Shown here one piece after another: positions 7,321-13,423 of a stretch of DNA of 13,429 bases. Position numbers and translations under genes: made by a program. Each line of letters begins with the position of its first letter. Position 1 is the first letter of the stretch. Source of the stretch: JAUVZF01 sp964449275 (GTDB lineage: Bacteria > Planctomycetota > Phycisphaerae > FEN-1346); the NCBI GenBank assembly GCA_964449275.1, contig CAYVAM010000111.1:1-13429 (forward strand), in the 5' to 3' direction. The notes under the pieces are model-generated. The model made no database searches and had not been told where the DNA came from. It saw only the letters and a list, made by a program, of their open reading frames with translations.

Positions 7321-7374
7321 CCCGTTCAGCCGGACCATCACGGACGTGGTGGTAACCCTGGGCGACTGAACGGG
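7321..7374. repeat. Inverted repeat / nested hairpin after the first sulfatase gene
   Basis: CCCGTTCAG (7321-7329) and CTGAACGGG (7366-7374) are perfect 9-bp arms. Between them ACCATCAC (7334-7341) and GTGGTGGT (7346-7353) can pair with one G-T wobble around a GGAC loop. It begins 15 bp after the stop codon, where a terminator would be expected, but no T-run follows. Confidence 0.6.
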
Positions 7375-7400
7375 CTGGCGCTATCGGGATAAGGTACTTG

Positions 7401-7530
7401 TTTAGCGTGCTCTCGAAGCGATGTCATTTCGACCGAGCCCGTACGGGCGAGCGGAGAAATCTCGTCGGCCGGACACGGATAACGGCGAGATTCCTCGACT
7501 CGCTTCGCTCGCTCGGAATGACACGCTAAA
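7401..7530. repeat. Large imperfect inverted repeat (MITE- or REP-like)
   Basis: TTTAGCGTG (7401-7409) and CACGCTAAA (7522-7530) are outer perfect arms. Inside, the left half contains TGTCATTTCGACCGAGC (7422-7438) and GAGCGGAGAAATCTCG (7449-7464). The right half reads on the other strand as TGTCATTCCGAGCGAGCG and GAGGAATCTCG. The two halves are therefore diverged versions of one TGTCATTYCGA...AATCTCG repeat facing each other across a ~20-bp centre. I recall strings of this form as dispersed intergenic repeats in several bacterial phyla. It fills the gap between the two sulfatase genes and encodes nothing credible. Confidence 0.75.
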
Positions 7531-7581
7531 CACGTACGGGATAAGAAGCGAATCGTTCGCAGTCGTATGGGCCTATGGAAG

Positions 7582-7588
7582 AAAGGGG
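7582..7588 (+). promoter_or_regulatory. Ribosome binding site that decides the second sulfatase start
   Basis: AAAGGGG lies 7 nt before the GTG at 7596. The in-frame ATG at 7575 has no Shine-Dalgarno ahead of it, and its seven extra residues would only push the Tat motif inward. Confidence 0.6.
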
Positions 7589-7595
7589 TTGGATC

Positions 7596-9062
7596 GTGAA
7601 GCGTAGCGAGTTGACACGTCGCCGGTTTCTCAAGTCAATCGCGGTGGGCGCCGCCGCGGGGTTCTTCACCTGCCGCGCGTTCGGGCAGGCAAAACCGAAA
7701 CCGCCGCCAAATCTCGTCTTCATCTTTGCCGACGACCAGTGTTTCAGCACGGTCCATGCCCTGACGAACCCCGAGGTCGAGACGCCTAACCTCGACCGCC
7801 TGGTGGCGGGCGGCACGACGTTCACGCACGCCTACAACCAGGGCTCGTGGTCCGGCGCCGTCTGCATCGCCAGCCGCACCATGCTCAACACGGGCCTGTT
7901 TCTGTGGCACGCGCGCGACGTCTACAAGACGGCCGACAAGACGTTCCGCGAGCGGGGCCGCCTGTGGTCGCAGTTGCTCGAGGCGTCCGGCTACGAGACC
8001 TACATGACCGGCAAATGGCACCTGAAGGCCGACGCGAGCAAAGCGTTCACGTACTCGACGCACATCCGCCCCGGGATGCCGCGCCAGACCAAGGAGGGAT
8101 ACAACCGCCCCATCGAGGGCAAACCCGACCCCTGGAAACCGTGGAACACGAAGTTCGGCGGCTACTGGGAAGGCGGAAAACACTGGAGCGAAGTGCTCGG
8201 CGACGACGCCGTCGGTTTTCTCCGGCAGGCGTCGAAGAAAGACGAGCCGTTCTTCATGTACCTGGCCTTCAACGCGCCGCACGACCCGCGGCAGTCCCCG
8301 AAGGACTACGTCGAGAAGTATCCGCTTGACCATGTGAAAGTGCCCGTGAACTTCGTCCCGGAATACCCGTACAAAGACAAGATAGGCTGCGGCCGTGGGC
8401 TGCGCGACGAGAAACTCGCCCCGTTCCCCCGCACCAGGTACGCCGTCAAGGTCAACCGCCAGGAGTACTACGCGATCATCACCCACATGGACGCCCAGGT
8501 CGGTCGCATCCTGGCCGCCCTCGAGAAATCCGGCAAAATGGACAACACCTACGTTTTCTTCACCGCCGACCACGGCCTGGCGGTGGGGCAGCACGGGTTG
8601 ATGGGCAAGCAAAACCTGTTCGACCACAGCGTGCGGGTGCCGCTGATGGTCAACGGTCCGGGAATCCGGGCGGGACGCAAGATCGACACGCCGGTCTACC
8701 TTCAGGACATCATGCCGACGACGCTGGAACTGGCCGGCGCCCGGAAACCCGATCACGTGCAGTTCAAGAGCCTGATGCCGCTCATCGACGGACGCCGCAA
8801 GACCACCTACGACGCGATCTACGGAGGCTACCTGAAAAGCCAGCGGATGATTACCGCCGACGGCTACAAACTGCTCCTCTATCCGAACTACAAGAAAACG
8901 CTGCTCTTCAACCTCAAGGAGGACCCGTGGGAGATGACCGACTTGGCCGAGCGGCCGGAGCACAAGCCCCTCATCCGCAAACTCATGGCCAGGCTCGTCC
9001 ATCTTCAGGAAGAGACCGGCGACACGCTCGACCTGAAGGAGTTCTACCCGGACGCATTCTAA
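7596..9062 (+). CDS. Tat-exported family S1 sulfatase with CxASR formylglycine motif
   Basis: This is a second secreted sulfatase, 488 residues from the GTG start (495 from an alternative ATG at 7575). The Tat signal is LTRRRFLKSIAVGAAAGFF. Metal ligands Asp46-Asp47 lie in FIFADDQCF, and the modification motif is GAVCIASRTMLNTG, with Cys90 the presumed formylglycine. Alanine replaces the usual proline of CxPSR, a variant I believe is accepted by formylglycine-generating enzyme and is present in planctomycete sulfatases. TGKWHLK, FNAPHDPR, FFTADHGLAVGQHGLMGKQNL and VPLMVNGPG follow in the usual order. The DHG with downstream HGLMGKQ is closer to choline-sulfatase/iduronate-2-sulfatase-like enzymes than to the neighbouring arylsulfatase-like protein, so the two probably cut different sulfate esters. 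It lacks the C-terminal extension of its neighbour. Substrate unknown. Confidence 0.93.
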   Translation: MKRSELTRRRFLKSIAVGAAAGFFTCRAFGQAKPKPPPNLVFIFADDQCFSTVHALTNPEVETPNLDRLVAGGTTFTHAYNQGSWSGAVCIASRTMLNTGLFLWHARDVYKTADKTFRERGRLWSQLLEASGYETYMTGKWHLKADASKAFTYSTHIRPGMPRQTKEGYNRPIEGKPDPWKPWNTKFGGYWEGGKHWSEVLGDDAVGFLRQASKKDEPFFMYLAFNAPHDPRQSPKDYVEKYPLDHVKVPVNFVPEYPYKDKIGCGRGLRDEKLAPFPRTRYAVKVNRQEYYAIITHMDAQVGRILAALEKSGKMDNTYVFFTADHGLAVGQHGLMGKQNLFDHSVRVPLMVNGPGIRAGRKIDTPVYLQDIMPTTLELAGARKPDHVQFKSLMPLIDGRRKTTYDAIYGGYLKSQRMITADGYKLLLYPNYKKTLLFNLKEDPWEMTDLAERPEHKPLIRKLMARLVHLQEETGDTLDLKEFYPDAF

Positions 9063-9162
9063 CGAGAACACGCGGCCAAAGCGTACCATCGCCGAGGACA
9101 AAGACCTGCCGGTACGGGTGCTTGGCGCCTTGCGTTCTTCGTCCAGTCTGGCCCCCCGAACG

Positions 9163-9202
9163 CGGGAGGGTGCGCGGCTGCGCTTTTTGCTTGACCCTCC
9201 CG
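9163..9202. repeat. 9-bp inverted repeat overlapping the -35 of the next gene
   Basis: CGGGAGGGT (9163-9171) and ACCCTCCCG (9194-9202) are perfect arms around a 22-bp centre containing CTTTTT. The right arm overlaps the -35 hexamer at 9191-9196. It could be an end-of-transcript hairpin of the sulfatase gene or an operator-like site. Confidence 0.5.
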
Positions 9203-9219
9203 GCCGGGCCGCCTCTAAT
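9191..9219 (+). promoter_or_regulatory. Strong candidate sigma-70-type promoter for the Pro/Lys-rich protein gene
   Basis: TTGACC (9191-9196), a 17-bp spacer and TCTAAT (9214-9219) each match the -35/-10 consensus at five of six positions. Transcription would begin near 9226, leaving a leader of about 65 nt to the ATG at 9291. That rules out the in-frame ATG at 9225 as a start. Confidence 0.55.
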
Positions 9220-9290
9220 AATGGGTGTGCGTGTTTGCAATCACGGGATCTCGCTGGACTAGGACCGCTCATCTGACGGAGGGCTTGCCC

Positions 9291-10580
9291 ATGTATCGGC
9301 TTGTGCTCGTTCTAACGACCGTGACCGCTTGCGCCGTCTGGGTCGGCGCCGACGCCTTCGCCCAGACAAACGAGTTCCAGTTACCGCCGGTCAAACTCAA
9401 ACCGGACCGGCCGACGACGGTGAAACCGATTCCGCCGACGCCCGACGAGCGCGAAACGCCCAAGGAAACCCCCCCGGCCGAAAAGCCGCTCAAGGCGCCG
9501 AAGAAAGCCCCACCGGTCGTCGCCAAACCGACCAAGACGCCCAGAAAGGCGCCGCCGGCCGGCCGCCCCGCCGAGCCCCCGGCCAAACTGCCCGGCCCCG
9601 CCAAGGGACCCGCTAAAACCCCGCCCAAGACACACGCACAGGCCATCGAGGAAGCCGAAAAATTCTTCGGCATCTCCGGGGAAAAACCCGTCACCCCGCC
9701 CAAGGACTCTACCGTGACGCCGGCCGACCTGCCGATGCCCAAACCGGTGGCCGAACCGAAACCCAAACAGCCCGCCGTCCTGGCGGTGCCCGGTAAACTC
9801 AAACAACCGGCTCTGCCGGCAGCGCCGGGCAAACCCAAACAGCCGACCCTACCCGTCCTGCCGGGCGAAGCCATAACGCCGCCGCGCCCCGTCGACCTTC
9901 AGGCCGAGACGATCGAGGCCCAGGTCGGCCCGAAGGTCGAGGCGGAACTCGCGGGCATGGGCGAGGTCGGCCTCGTCGAAGAAGTCGCCCGTACACGCAA
10001 AACTTACGACCGGGCCCTCAAGGCGCTGAGGGATCTCTACCTGGCGCGCGGCACGGTCCACAAACTCGACTGGATCACGTCGGAGTTGGCCGCCTTCGAG
10101 AAGGTGCCGAAGATCCAGTACCTGATCGTGCCGGAACTGGCCGGGCCGGACCTCAGACCAATCCGCAGCATCGAGGCCGCCGACCAACTCTACGCCGAAG
10201 GCCTGAACTATAAGGACTACCCTGCCTTCCCGCCGGGCAAGAAGGAATACCTCAAGACCGCCCTCGACAAGTTCCGGACGGTCATCGAGAAGTACCCCCA
10301 GAGCAGCAAGATCGACGACGCCGCATTCCGCATGGGCGAGATCTACGGCGGATGGTACTTCCAGGACTACGGGCGGGCCGTCCAGTCGTACCAGCGGTGC
10401 TGGGAGTGGAACCCCAAGAGCGAGCACCCGGCCTTCTTCAACGCCGCCAAGATCTACGACGAAAAACTCAAGAACCGCGTCAAGGCGGTCGAACTTTACA
10501 ACCGCGTCATCGCCGAAACCACCGACGAGGCCAAGGTCAACGAGGCCCAGAACCGCCTCAGGGCCCTGACCGGAAGATAG
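9291..10580 (+). CDS. Secreted Pro/Lys-rich protein with TPR-like C-terminal domain
   Basis: I do not recognise a named family. The 429-residue product starts at an ATG 7 nt after GGAGGG (9278-9283). A Sec signal peptide (about 1-24, ending AFA before Gln25) predicts export. Residues about 30-205 are very rich in Pro, Lys and Ala with almost no hydrophobic core, suggesting an extended, basic, wall- or envelope-spanning linker. It includes three 12-residue tandem units at 157-192 (first unit KPKQPAVLAVPG). A short helical stretch, AQAIEEAEKFFGI, interrupts it. The C-terminal part (from about 300) has helical repeats like BamD/CpoB-type TPR proteins, for example TALDKFRTVIEKYPQSSKIDD and RVKAVELYNRVIAETTDEAK. 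A scaffold role in the cell envelope is inference only. It has its own promoter and lies apart from the sulfatases. Confidence 0.85.
   Translation: MYRLVLVLTTVTACAVWVGADAFAQTNEFQLPPVKLKPDRPTTVKPIPPTPDERETPKETPPAEKPLKAPKKAPPVVAKPTKTPRKAPPAGRPAEPPAKLPGPAKGPAKTPPKTHAQAIEEAEKFFGISGEKPVTPPKDSTVTPADLPMPKPVAEPKPKQPAVLAVPGKLKQPALPAAPGKPKQPTLPVLPGEAITPPRPVDLQAETIEAQVGPKVEAELAGMGEVGLVEEVARTRKTYDRALKALRDLYLARGTVHKLDWITSELAAFEKVPKIQYLIVPELAGPDLRPIRSIEAADQLYAEGLNYKDYPAFPPGKKEYLKTALDKFRTVIEKYPQSSKIDDAAFRMGEIYGGWYFQDYGRAVQSYQRCWEWNPKSEHPAFFNAAKIYDEKLKNRVKAVELYNRVIAETTDEAKVNEAQNRLRALTGR
9759..9866 (+). repeat. Three in-frame 36-bp coding repeats (12 residues each)
   Basis: Units start at 9759, 9795 and 9831 and encode KPKQPAVLAVPG, KLKQPALPAAPG and KPKQPTLPVLPG. 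The DNA has diverged more than the protein pattern. The 36-bp length equals that of the intergenic array at 697-873, but the sequences are unrelated. Confidence 0.8.
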
Positions 10581-10701
10581 ACGCCACGCGGCGCTTGCAC
10601 CAAAAGGCACGGGCTGTGTCGGACGTCCTGCTGGGCGGTCGGCGCAGCCCTTTCCGTTTGCCCCGCCCGGGAAGAACGGGCCGAGCGCCGGGCTTTAGAC
10701 G

Positions 10702-10730
10702 TTGAAAACACCACACGCCGCGGATAAACT
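10702..10730 (+). promoter_or_regulatory. Candidate sigma-70-type promoter for ispF-cysS
   Basis: TTGAAA (10702-10707), a 17-bp spacer and TAAACT (10725-10730) match at five and four of six positions. Transcription would begin near 10737, giving a leader of about 115 nt that contains the hairpin at 10773-10792. Confidence 0.4.
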
Positions 10731-10754
10731 TCGCTTGAACTAAACCGAATGATC

Positions 10755-10792
10755 CGAGCCCGACGTTTCGAGCCCGACGCTGGAGCGTCGGG
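10755..10792. repeat. Direct repeat and perfect hairpin in the ispF leader
   Basis: CGAGCCCGACG occurs twice (10755-10765 and 10769-10779). The second copy begins a perfect 8-bp stem, CCCGACGC (10773-10780) and GCGTCGGG (10785-10792), with a TGGA loop. The rest of the 10581-10852 gap shows no gene. I recall hairpins of this exact form as dispersed repeats in planctomycete genomes. Confidence 0.65.
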
Positions 10793-10852
10793 TCACCGCG
10801 TGCCGGGCAGATCATTGCCTGAGTCGTTGCGCAGCAAAACCCGGAGGCAGGC

Positions 10853-11338
10853 GTGACTCCACCCATTCGCGTCGGAATCGGCTTCGACGTTCACCGCCTC
10901 GCCGAGGGACGCCGCCTGGTCCTGGCGGGCGTGGAGGTGCCTTCCGACGTCGGACCGGTGGCACACAGCGACGGCGACGCCGTCCTGCACGCCGTGGCCG
11001 ACGCCGTTCTCGGCGCAGCAGGCCTGGGCGACCTGGGCGAGCATTTTCCGGATACCGACCCGGCCTGGAAGGATGCCGCCGGCAGCGATATCCTCGCCCG
11101 CGTCGTCGAGATGGCCCGCGACGCCGGATGGGCCGTCGCCGGCGCCGACGTGAACGTCCTGTTGGAGCGGCCGAATCTCGCGCCGCACAAAGACGCCATG
11201 CGTCAGCGGCTGACCGAACTGCTGGCCCTGGAACCGGGCGCCGCAGGCCTCAAGGCCCGGACGCTCGAAGGTCTCGGCCCCATCGGCGCCGGCCAGGCCG
11301 TCGCCGCCCAGGCCGTCGTCGTGCTCGCTTCGTTTTAG
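10853..11338 (+). CDS. ispF: 2-C-methyl-D-erythritol 2,4-cyclodiphosphate synthase
   Basis: IspF cyclises CDP-methylerythritol 2-phosphate with release of CMP, a step of the non-mevalonate isoprenoid pathway; it acts as a soluble trimer. The GTG start follows GGAGG (10843-10847) by 5 nt and gives 161 residues, the usual length. Zinc ligands Asp12 and His14 (GFDVHRL) and His46 (AHSDGDAVLHA) are present, as are EHFPDTDP (63-70) and the DVNVLLERPNLAPHK region. The C-terminal nucleotide-binding loop is atypical: KARTLEGLGPIGAGQ (134-148) replaces the common KATTTEKLGFTGRGE. Thr137 and Glu139 are kept, but the usual LGF phenylalanine is Pro143 and the following arginine is Ala146. The gene precedes cysS by 46 bp, a pairing common in bacteria. 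Confidence 0.94.
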   Translation: MTPPIRVGIGFDVHRLAEGRRLVLAGVEVPSDVGPVAHSDGDAVLHAVADAVLGAAGLGDLGEHFPDTDPAWKDAAGSDILARVVEMARDAGWAVAGADVNVLLERPNLAPHKDAMRQRLTELLALEPGAAGLKARTLEGLGPIGAGQAVAAQAVVVLASF

Positions 11339-11360
11339 CCCGCCGCCGGCACACGGCGGG
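11339..11360 (+). other. Intercistronic hairpin between ispF and cysS
   Basis: CCCGCCG (11339-11345) and CGGCGGG (11354-11360) form a perfect 7-bp stem starting at the first base after the ispF stop. No T-run follows. The cysS Shine-Dalgarno GAGGT (11374-11378) lies just downstream, so the stem may cap the ispF end of a shared transcript rather than end it. Confidence 0.5.
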
Positions 11361-11384
11361 CCGCGCGCCGTACGAGGTCACCTT

Positions 11385-12932
11385 ATGCCGATCCGCGAAA
11401 ACAACCTCCACGTGACCAACACGCTCACGCGCAAGCGCGAGCCATTCGAGCCGCTCGATCCGCCGCACGTCGGCATGTACGTCTGCGGGCCGACCGTCTA
11501 CGGCGACGCCCACATCGGACACGCCAAGAGTTACGTCTCTTTCGACGTCATCGTCCGGTACCTCCGGTACCTGGGCTACCAGGTCACCTACGTCCAGAAC
11601 ATCACCGACGTGGGCCACCTGACCGACGACGCCGACGAGGGAGAGGACAAGGTGGAGAAGGCGGCCAGGGCGAAGAAGATCCACCCGATGGCCATCGCCG
11701 AAACCTTCGCACGCCGCTACTTCGAGGACATGGACCGCCTGAACGTCCTTCGGCCGGACATCTCGCCGCGCGCAAGCGGACACATCGTCGAACAGATCGA
11801 GCACGTGAAGCACCTCCTCGAAACCGGCCACGCCTACGAAGTGGGCGGCAACGTCTACTTCGACGTATCGAGTTTCTCGAAGTACGGTCGCCTCTCCGGC
11901 CGCAACGTCGAGGACATGCAGGCGGGGGCACGCGTGGAGGCAAAGAGCGAGAAACGCTCGCCCGCCGACTTCGCACTCTGGAAACGGGCCGAGCCCGGCC
12001 ACATCATGCAGTGGACCAGCCCGTGGGGCATGGGGTACCCCGGGTGGCACCTCGAATGCACCGTCATGAGCCAGAAGTACATCGGCGAGACGCTCGACAT
12101 CCACGGCGGCGGCATCGAGAACCAGTTCCCCCACCACGAGAACGAGATCGCCCAGGCCGAGGCCGCGAGCGGAAAGCCCTTCGTCAAATACTGGCTCCAC
12201 AACAACATGGTCACCGTCGGCAGTCAGAAGATGGGCAAGAGCCTCGGCAACTTCATCACGCTCCGCGACGCCTTCGAAAAGTGGGACCCCATGGTCCTCC
12301 GAATGTTCATCCTCCAAAGCCATTACCGCAGCCAGACGGATTTCTCGGAGGAGGCGCTGGAGGCGGCGAAGGAAGGATATGGCCGCCTTTTGCGCACATT
12401 CCGGCGTCTTGAGAGGGCCATTGCCACACCAGAGAGCACCTCCGGCGGCAGCACGGCGGGCTTGGATGCCGCCGAGAGCGCCGCGCGCCGTTTTGGCGAG
12501 GCGATGGACGATGACTTCAATACCCCTGGCGCGATGGCCGTTCTGTTTAACCTAGCCAATGACGCCAACAGGATGCTAGACGCGGGCCCACAACCGGCGG
12601 TCAACTTTTTTAATCCATATCACGCGCTGATAGAGATGGGGGGCGACGTGCTGGGCTTCACCGATTTGAAGACGATCGACGATGCGCGGTGGAGCGCGAT
12701 TCGCGCCAGGCGGCACCCGTTTAGCCTGCCTGTGGAGGACCTTACGGACCCACTTGTGAACCTCTTGATCGATCAGCGGGCGGACGCGCGCACCAACAAA
12801 GACTATGCGCGCGCCGATGCCATCCGCAAGCGGCTGGCGGCAATCGGCATCATCCTGGAAGATTCGCCCCGCCGCACAGCCTGGCGCTTCAAGCCGTTGG
12901 CCGTAAGCCCCGAAGGGGCGACTGATCTGTAG
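11385..12932 (+). CDS. cysS: Cysteinyl-tRNA synthetase, mosaic gene with altered 3' end
   Basis: This class I synthetase attaches cysteine to tRNA-Cys in the cytoplasm. The 515-residue product has the HIGH motif at 43-46 (GDAHIGHAKSY), zinc ligands Cys34, Cys225, His250 and Glu254 (FPHHENE), and KMGKS at 282-286 in place of KMSKS. The family-typical end LEDSP..TAWRFK finishes at Lys503. Twelve extra residues, PLAVSPEGATDL, then read into a palindromic repeat that supplies the stop. Codon use changes near codons 308-320. Before it there is no TTT, TAT or AAT and leucine is mostly CTC. After it there are five TTT, three TAT and three AAT codons, leucine is CTG/CTT/TTG/CTA with a single CTC, and GCG is frequent. 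The protein looks functional throughout, so this suggests replacement of the 3' third by a related sequence rather than decay. GAGGT lies 6 nt before the ATG. Confidence 0.95.
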   Translation: MPIRENNLHVTNTLTRKREPFEPLDPPHVGMYVCGPTVYGDAHIGHAKSYVSFDVIVRYLRYLGYQVTYVQNITDVGHLTDDADEGEDKVEKAARAKKIHPMAIAETFARRYFEDMDRLNVLRPDISPRASGHIVEQIEHVKHLLETGHAYEVGGNVYFDVSSFSKYGRLSGRNVEDMQAGARVEAKSEKRSPADFALWKRAEPGHIMQWTSPWGMGYPGWHLECTVMSQKYIGETLDIHGGGIENQFPHHENEIAQAEAASGKPFVKYWLHNNMVTVGSQKMGKSLGNFITLRDAFEKWDPMVLRMFILQSHYRSQTDFSEEALEAAKEGYGRLLRTFRRLERAIATPESTSGGSTAGLDAAESAARRFGEAMDDDFNTPGAMAVLFNLANDANRMLDAGPQPAVNFFNPYHALIEMGGDVLGFTDLKTIDDARWSAIRARRHPFSLPVEDLTDPLVNLLIDQRADARTNKDYARADAIRKRLAAIGIILEDSPRRTAWRFKPLAVSPEGATDL

Positions 12933-13094
12933 CCCCGGGCGCGAGCCCGGGGAACGAGGAGGCGACACGCAACAGCCAGAGCCCCGGCAGGGGCGACTGA
13001 AATCAATCGCCCCGATGGGGCTCAACATAACCGGGGTGGCCCCTGTTTCCACGGGCTCGCGCCCGTGGCTACAGGGCAACCGTGCCTCCGGCAC
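12907..13094. repeat. 188-bp giant palindromic repeat, copy A
   Basis: The element is symmetric about 13000/13001 and built of nested hairpin pairs. Outermost are GCCCC-GAA-GGGGC (12907-12919) and GTGCC-TCC-GGCAC (13082-13094). Next are CTGTAGCC (12927) plus a stem of CCCCGGGC with a GCGA loop (12933-12952), mirrored by the stem of CCACGGGC (13049-13068) plus GGCTACAG (13067-13074). Innermost are GCCCC-GGCA-GGGGC (12981-12994) and GCCCC-GAT-GGGGC (13009-13021). Its first 26 bases form the end and stop codon of cysS. It encodes no transposase, so it is MITE- or REP-like. Minus-strand reading frames through it are by-products. Confidence 0.88.
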
Positions 13095-13099
13095 GTGAC

Positions 13100-13201
13100 G
13101 AGACGCTAATGCGAATCCTAGGCATCGACCGCGACCGGCTGCCCGAGATCGGTATCGCCCTGGAAGATTCGCCCGACGGCACGACGTGGCGGTTCAAGTA
13201 G
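13100..13201 (+). pseudogene. cysS: Remnant of a cysS 3' end
   Basis: Reading back from TAG at 13199-13201, the frame encodes RDRLPEIGIALEDSP followed by DGTTWRFK, the usual carboxyl end of cysteinyl-tRNA synthetase. It parallels KRLAAIGIILEDSPRRTAWRFK at the end of the intact gene about 310 bp upstream, but the DNA is clearly diverged apart from the shared CTGGAAGATTCGCCC. Recognisable homology starts near 13127. An ATG at 13109 would give a 30-residue frame with no ribosome binding site. Codon choice (GAC, GCC, ACG, CCC, ATC) matches the 5' part of cysS and the rest of the window, so this is probably the original gene end displaced by recombination. Confidence 0.75.
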
Positions 13202-13202
13202 G

Positions 13203-13221
13203 GTGGGTGCTCTGCACCCAC
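13203..13221. repeat. Hairpin after the cysS remnant
   Basis: GTGGGTGC (13203-13210) and GCACCCAC (13214-13221) form a perfect 8-bp stem with a TCT loop, starting 1 base after the remnant's stop codon. It may be the native cysS end-of-gene hairpin. A similar string recurs between genes in planctomycete genomes as I recall them. Confidence 0.65.
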
Positions 13222-13234
13222 GCGGCGCCAACCC

Positions 13235-13423
13235 GCCCCGAAGGGGCAACTGATCTGTAGCCCCGGGCGCGAGCCCGGGGTAGGATGAGGCGACAGAGAA
13301 TTACAGGAGCCCCGGCAGGGGCGACTGAAAGCAATCGCCCCGATGGGGCTTAACATAACCGGGGTAACCCCTGGTTCCACGGGCTCGCGGCGCGTGGCTA
13401 CAGGGCAACCGTGCCTGCGGCAC
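13235..13423. repeat. Giant palindromic repeat, copy B
   Basis: This copy is in direct orientation to copy A, with an offset of 328 bp, similar length and high identity by eye. It has the same nested palindromic plan, centred near 13329. The stem matching 13049-13068 is damaged in this copy (CTCGCGGCGCGTGG instead of CTCGCGCCCGTGG). Only the last few bases of the window follow it, so further copies beyond the edge cannot be excluded. Confidence 0.85.

Noticed and set aside
5386..7341. 651-codon minus-strand frame opposite the first sulfatase gene
   Set aside because: Antisense shadow of a clear sulfatase; composition is Val/Arg/Gly-rich with no domain.
7421..7606. Small plus-strand frame of 61 codons between the sulfatase genes
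   Set aside because: It is almost wholly the TGTCATTTCGA inverted repeat and has no ribosome binding site.
7635..9272. 545-codon minus-strand frame opposite the second sulfatase gene
   Set aside because: Antisense shadow; the sense frame has all sulfatase motifs in order.
9225..9290. Upstream in-frame ATG for the Pro/Lys-rich protein
   Set aside because: It would bury the signal peptide and coincides with the predicted transcription start; the ATG at 9291 has GGAGGG at good spacing.
10773..10792. Rho-independent terminator after the Pro/Lys-rich protein gene
   Set aside because: The stem has no T-run on either strand and lies downstream of a candidate ispF promoter, so it is listed as a repeat.
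12576..13380. Two minus-strand frames sharing TPVMLSPIGAI and SRPCRGS peptides
   Set aside because: The shared peptides are translations of palindromic repeat copies A and B; similar hypothetical proteins in databases would be the same artefact.
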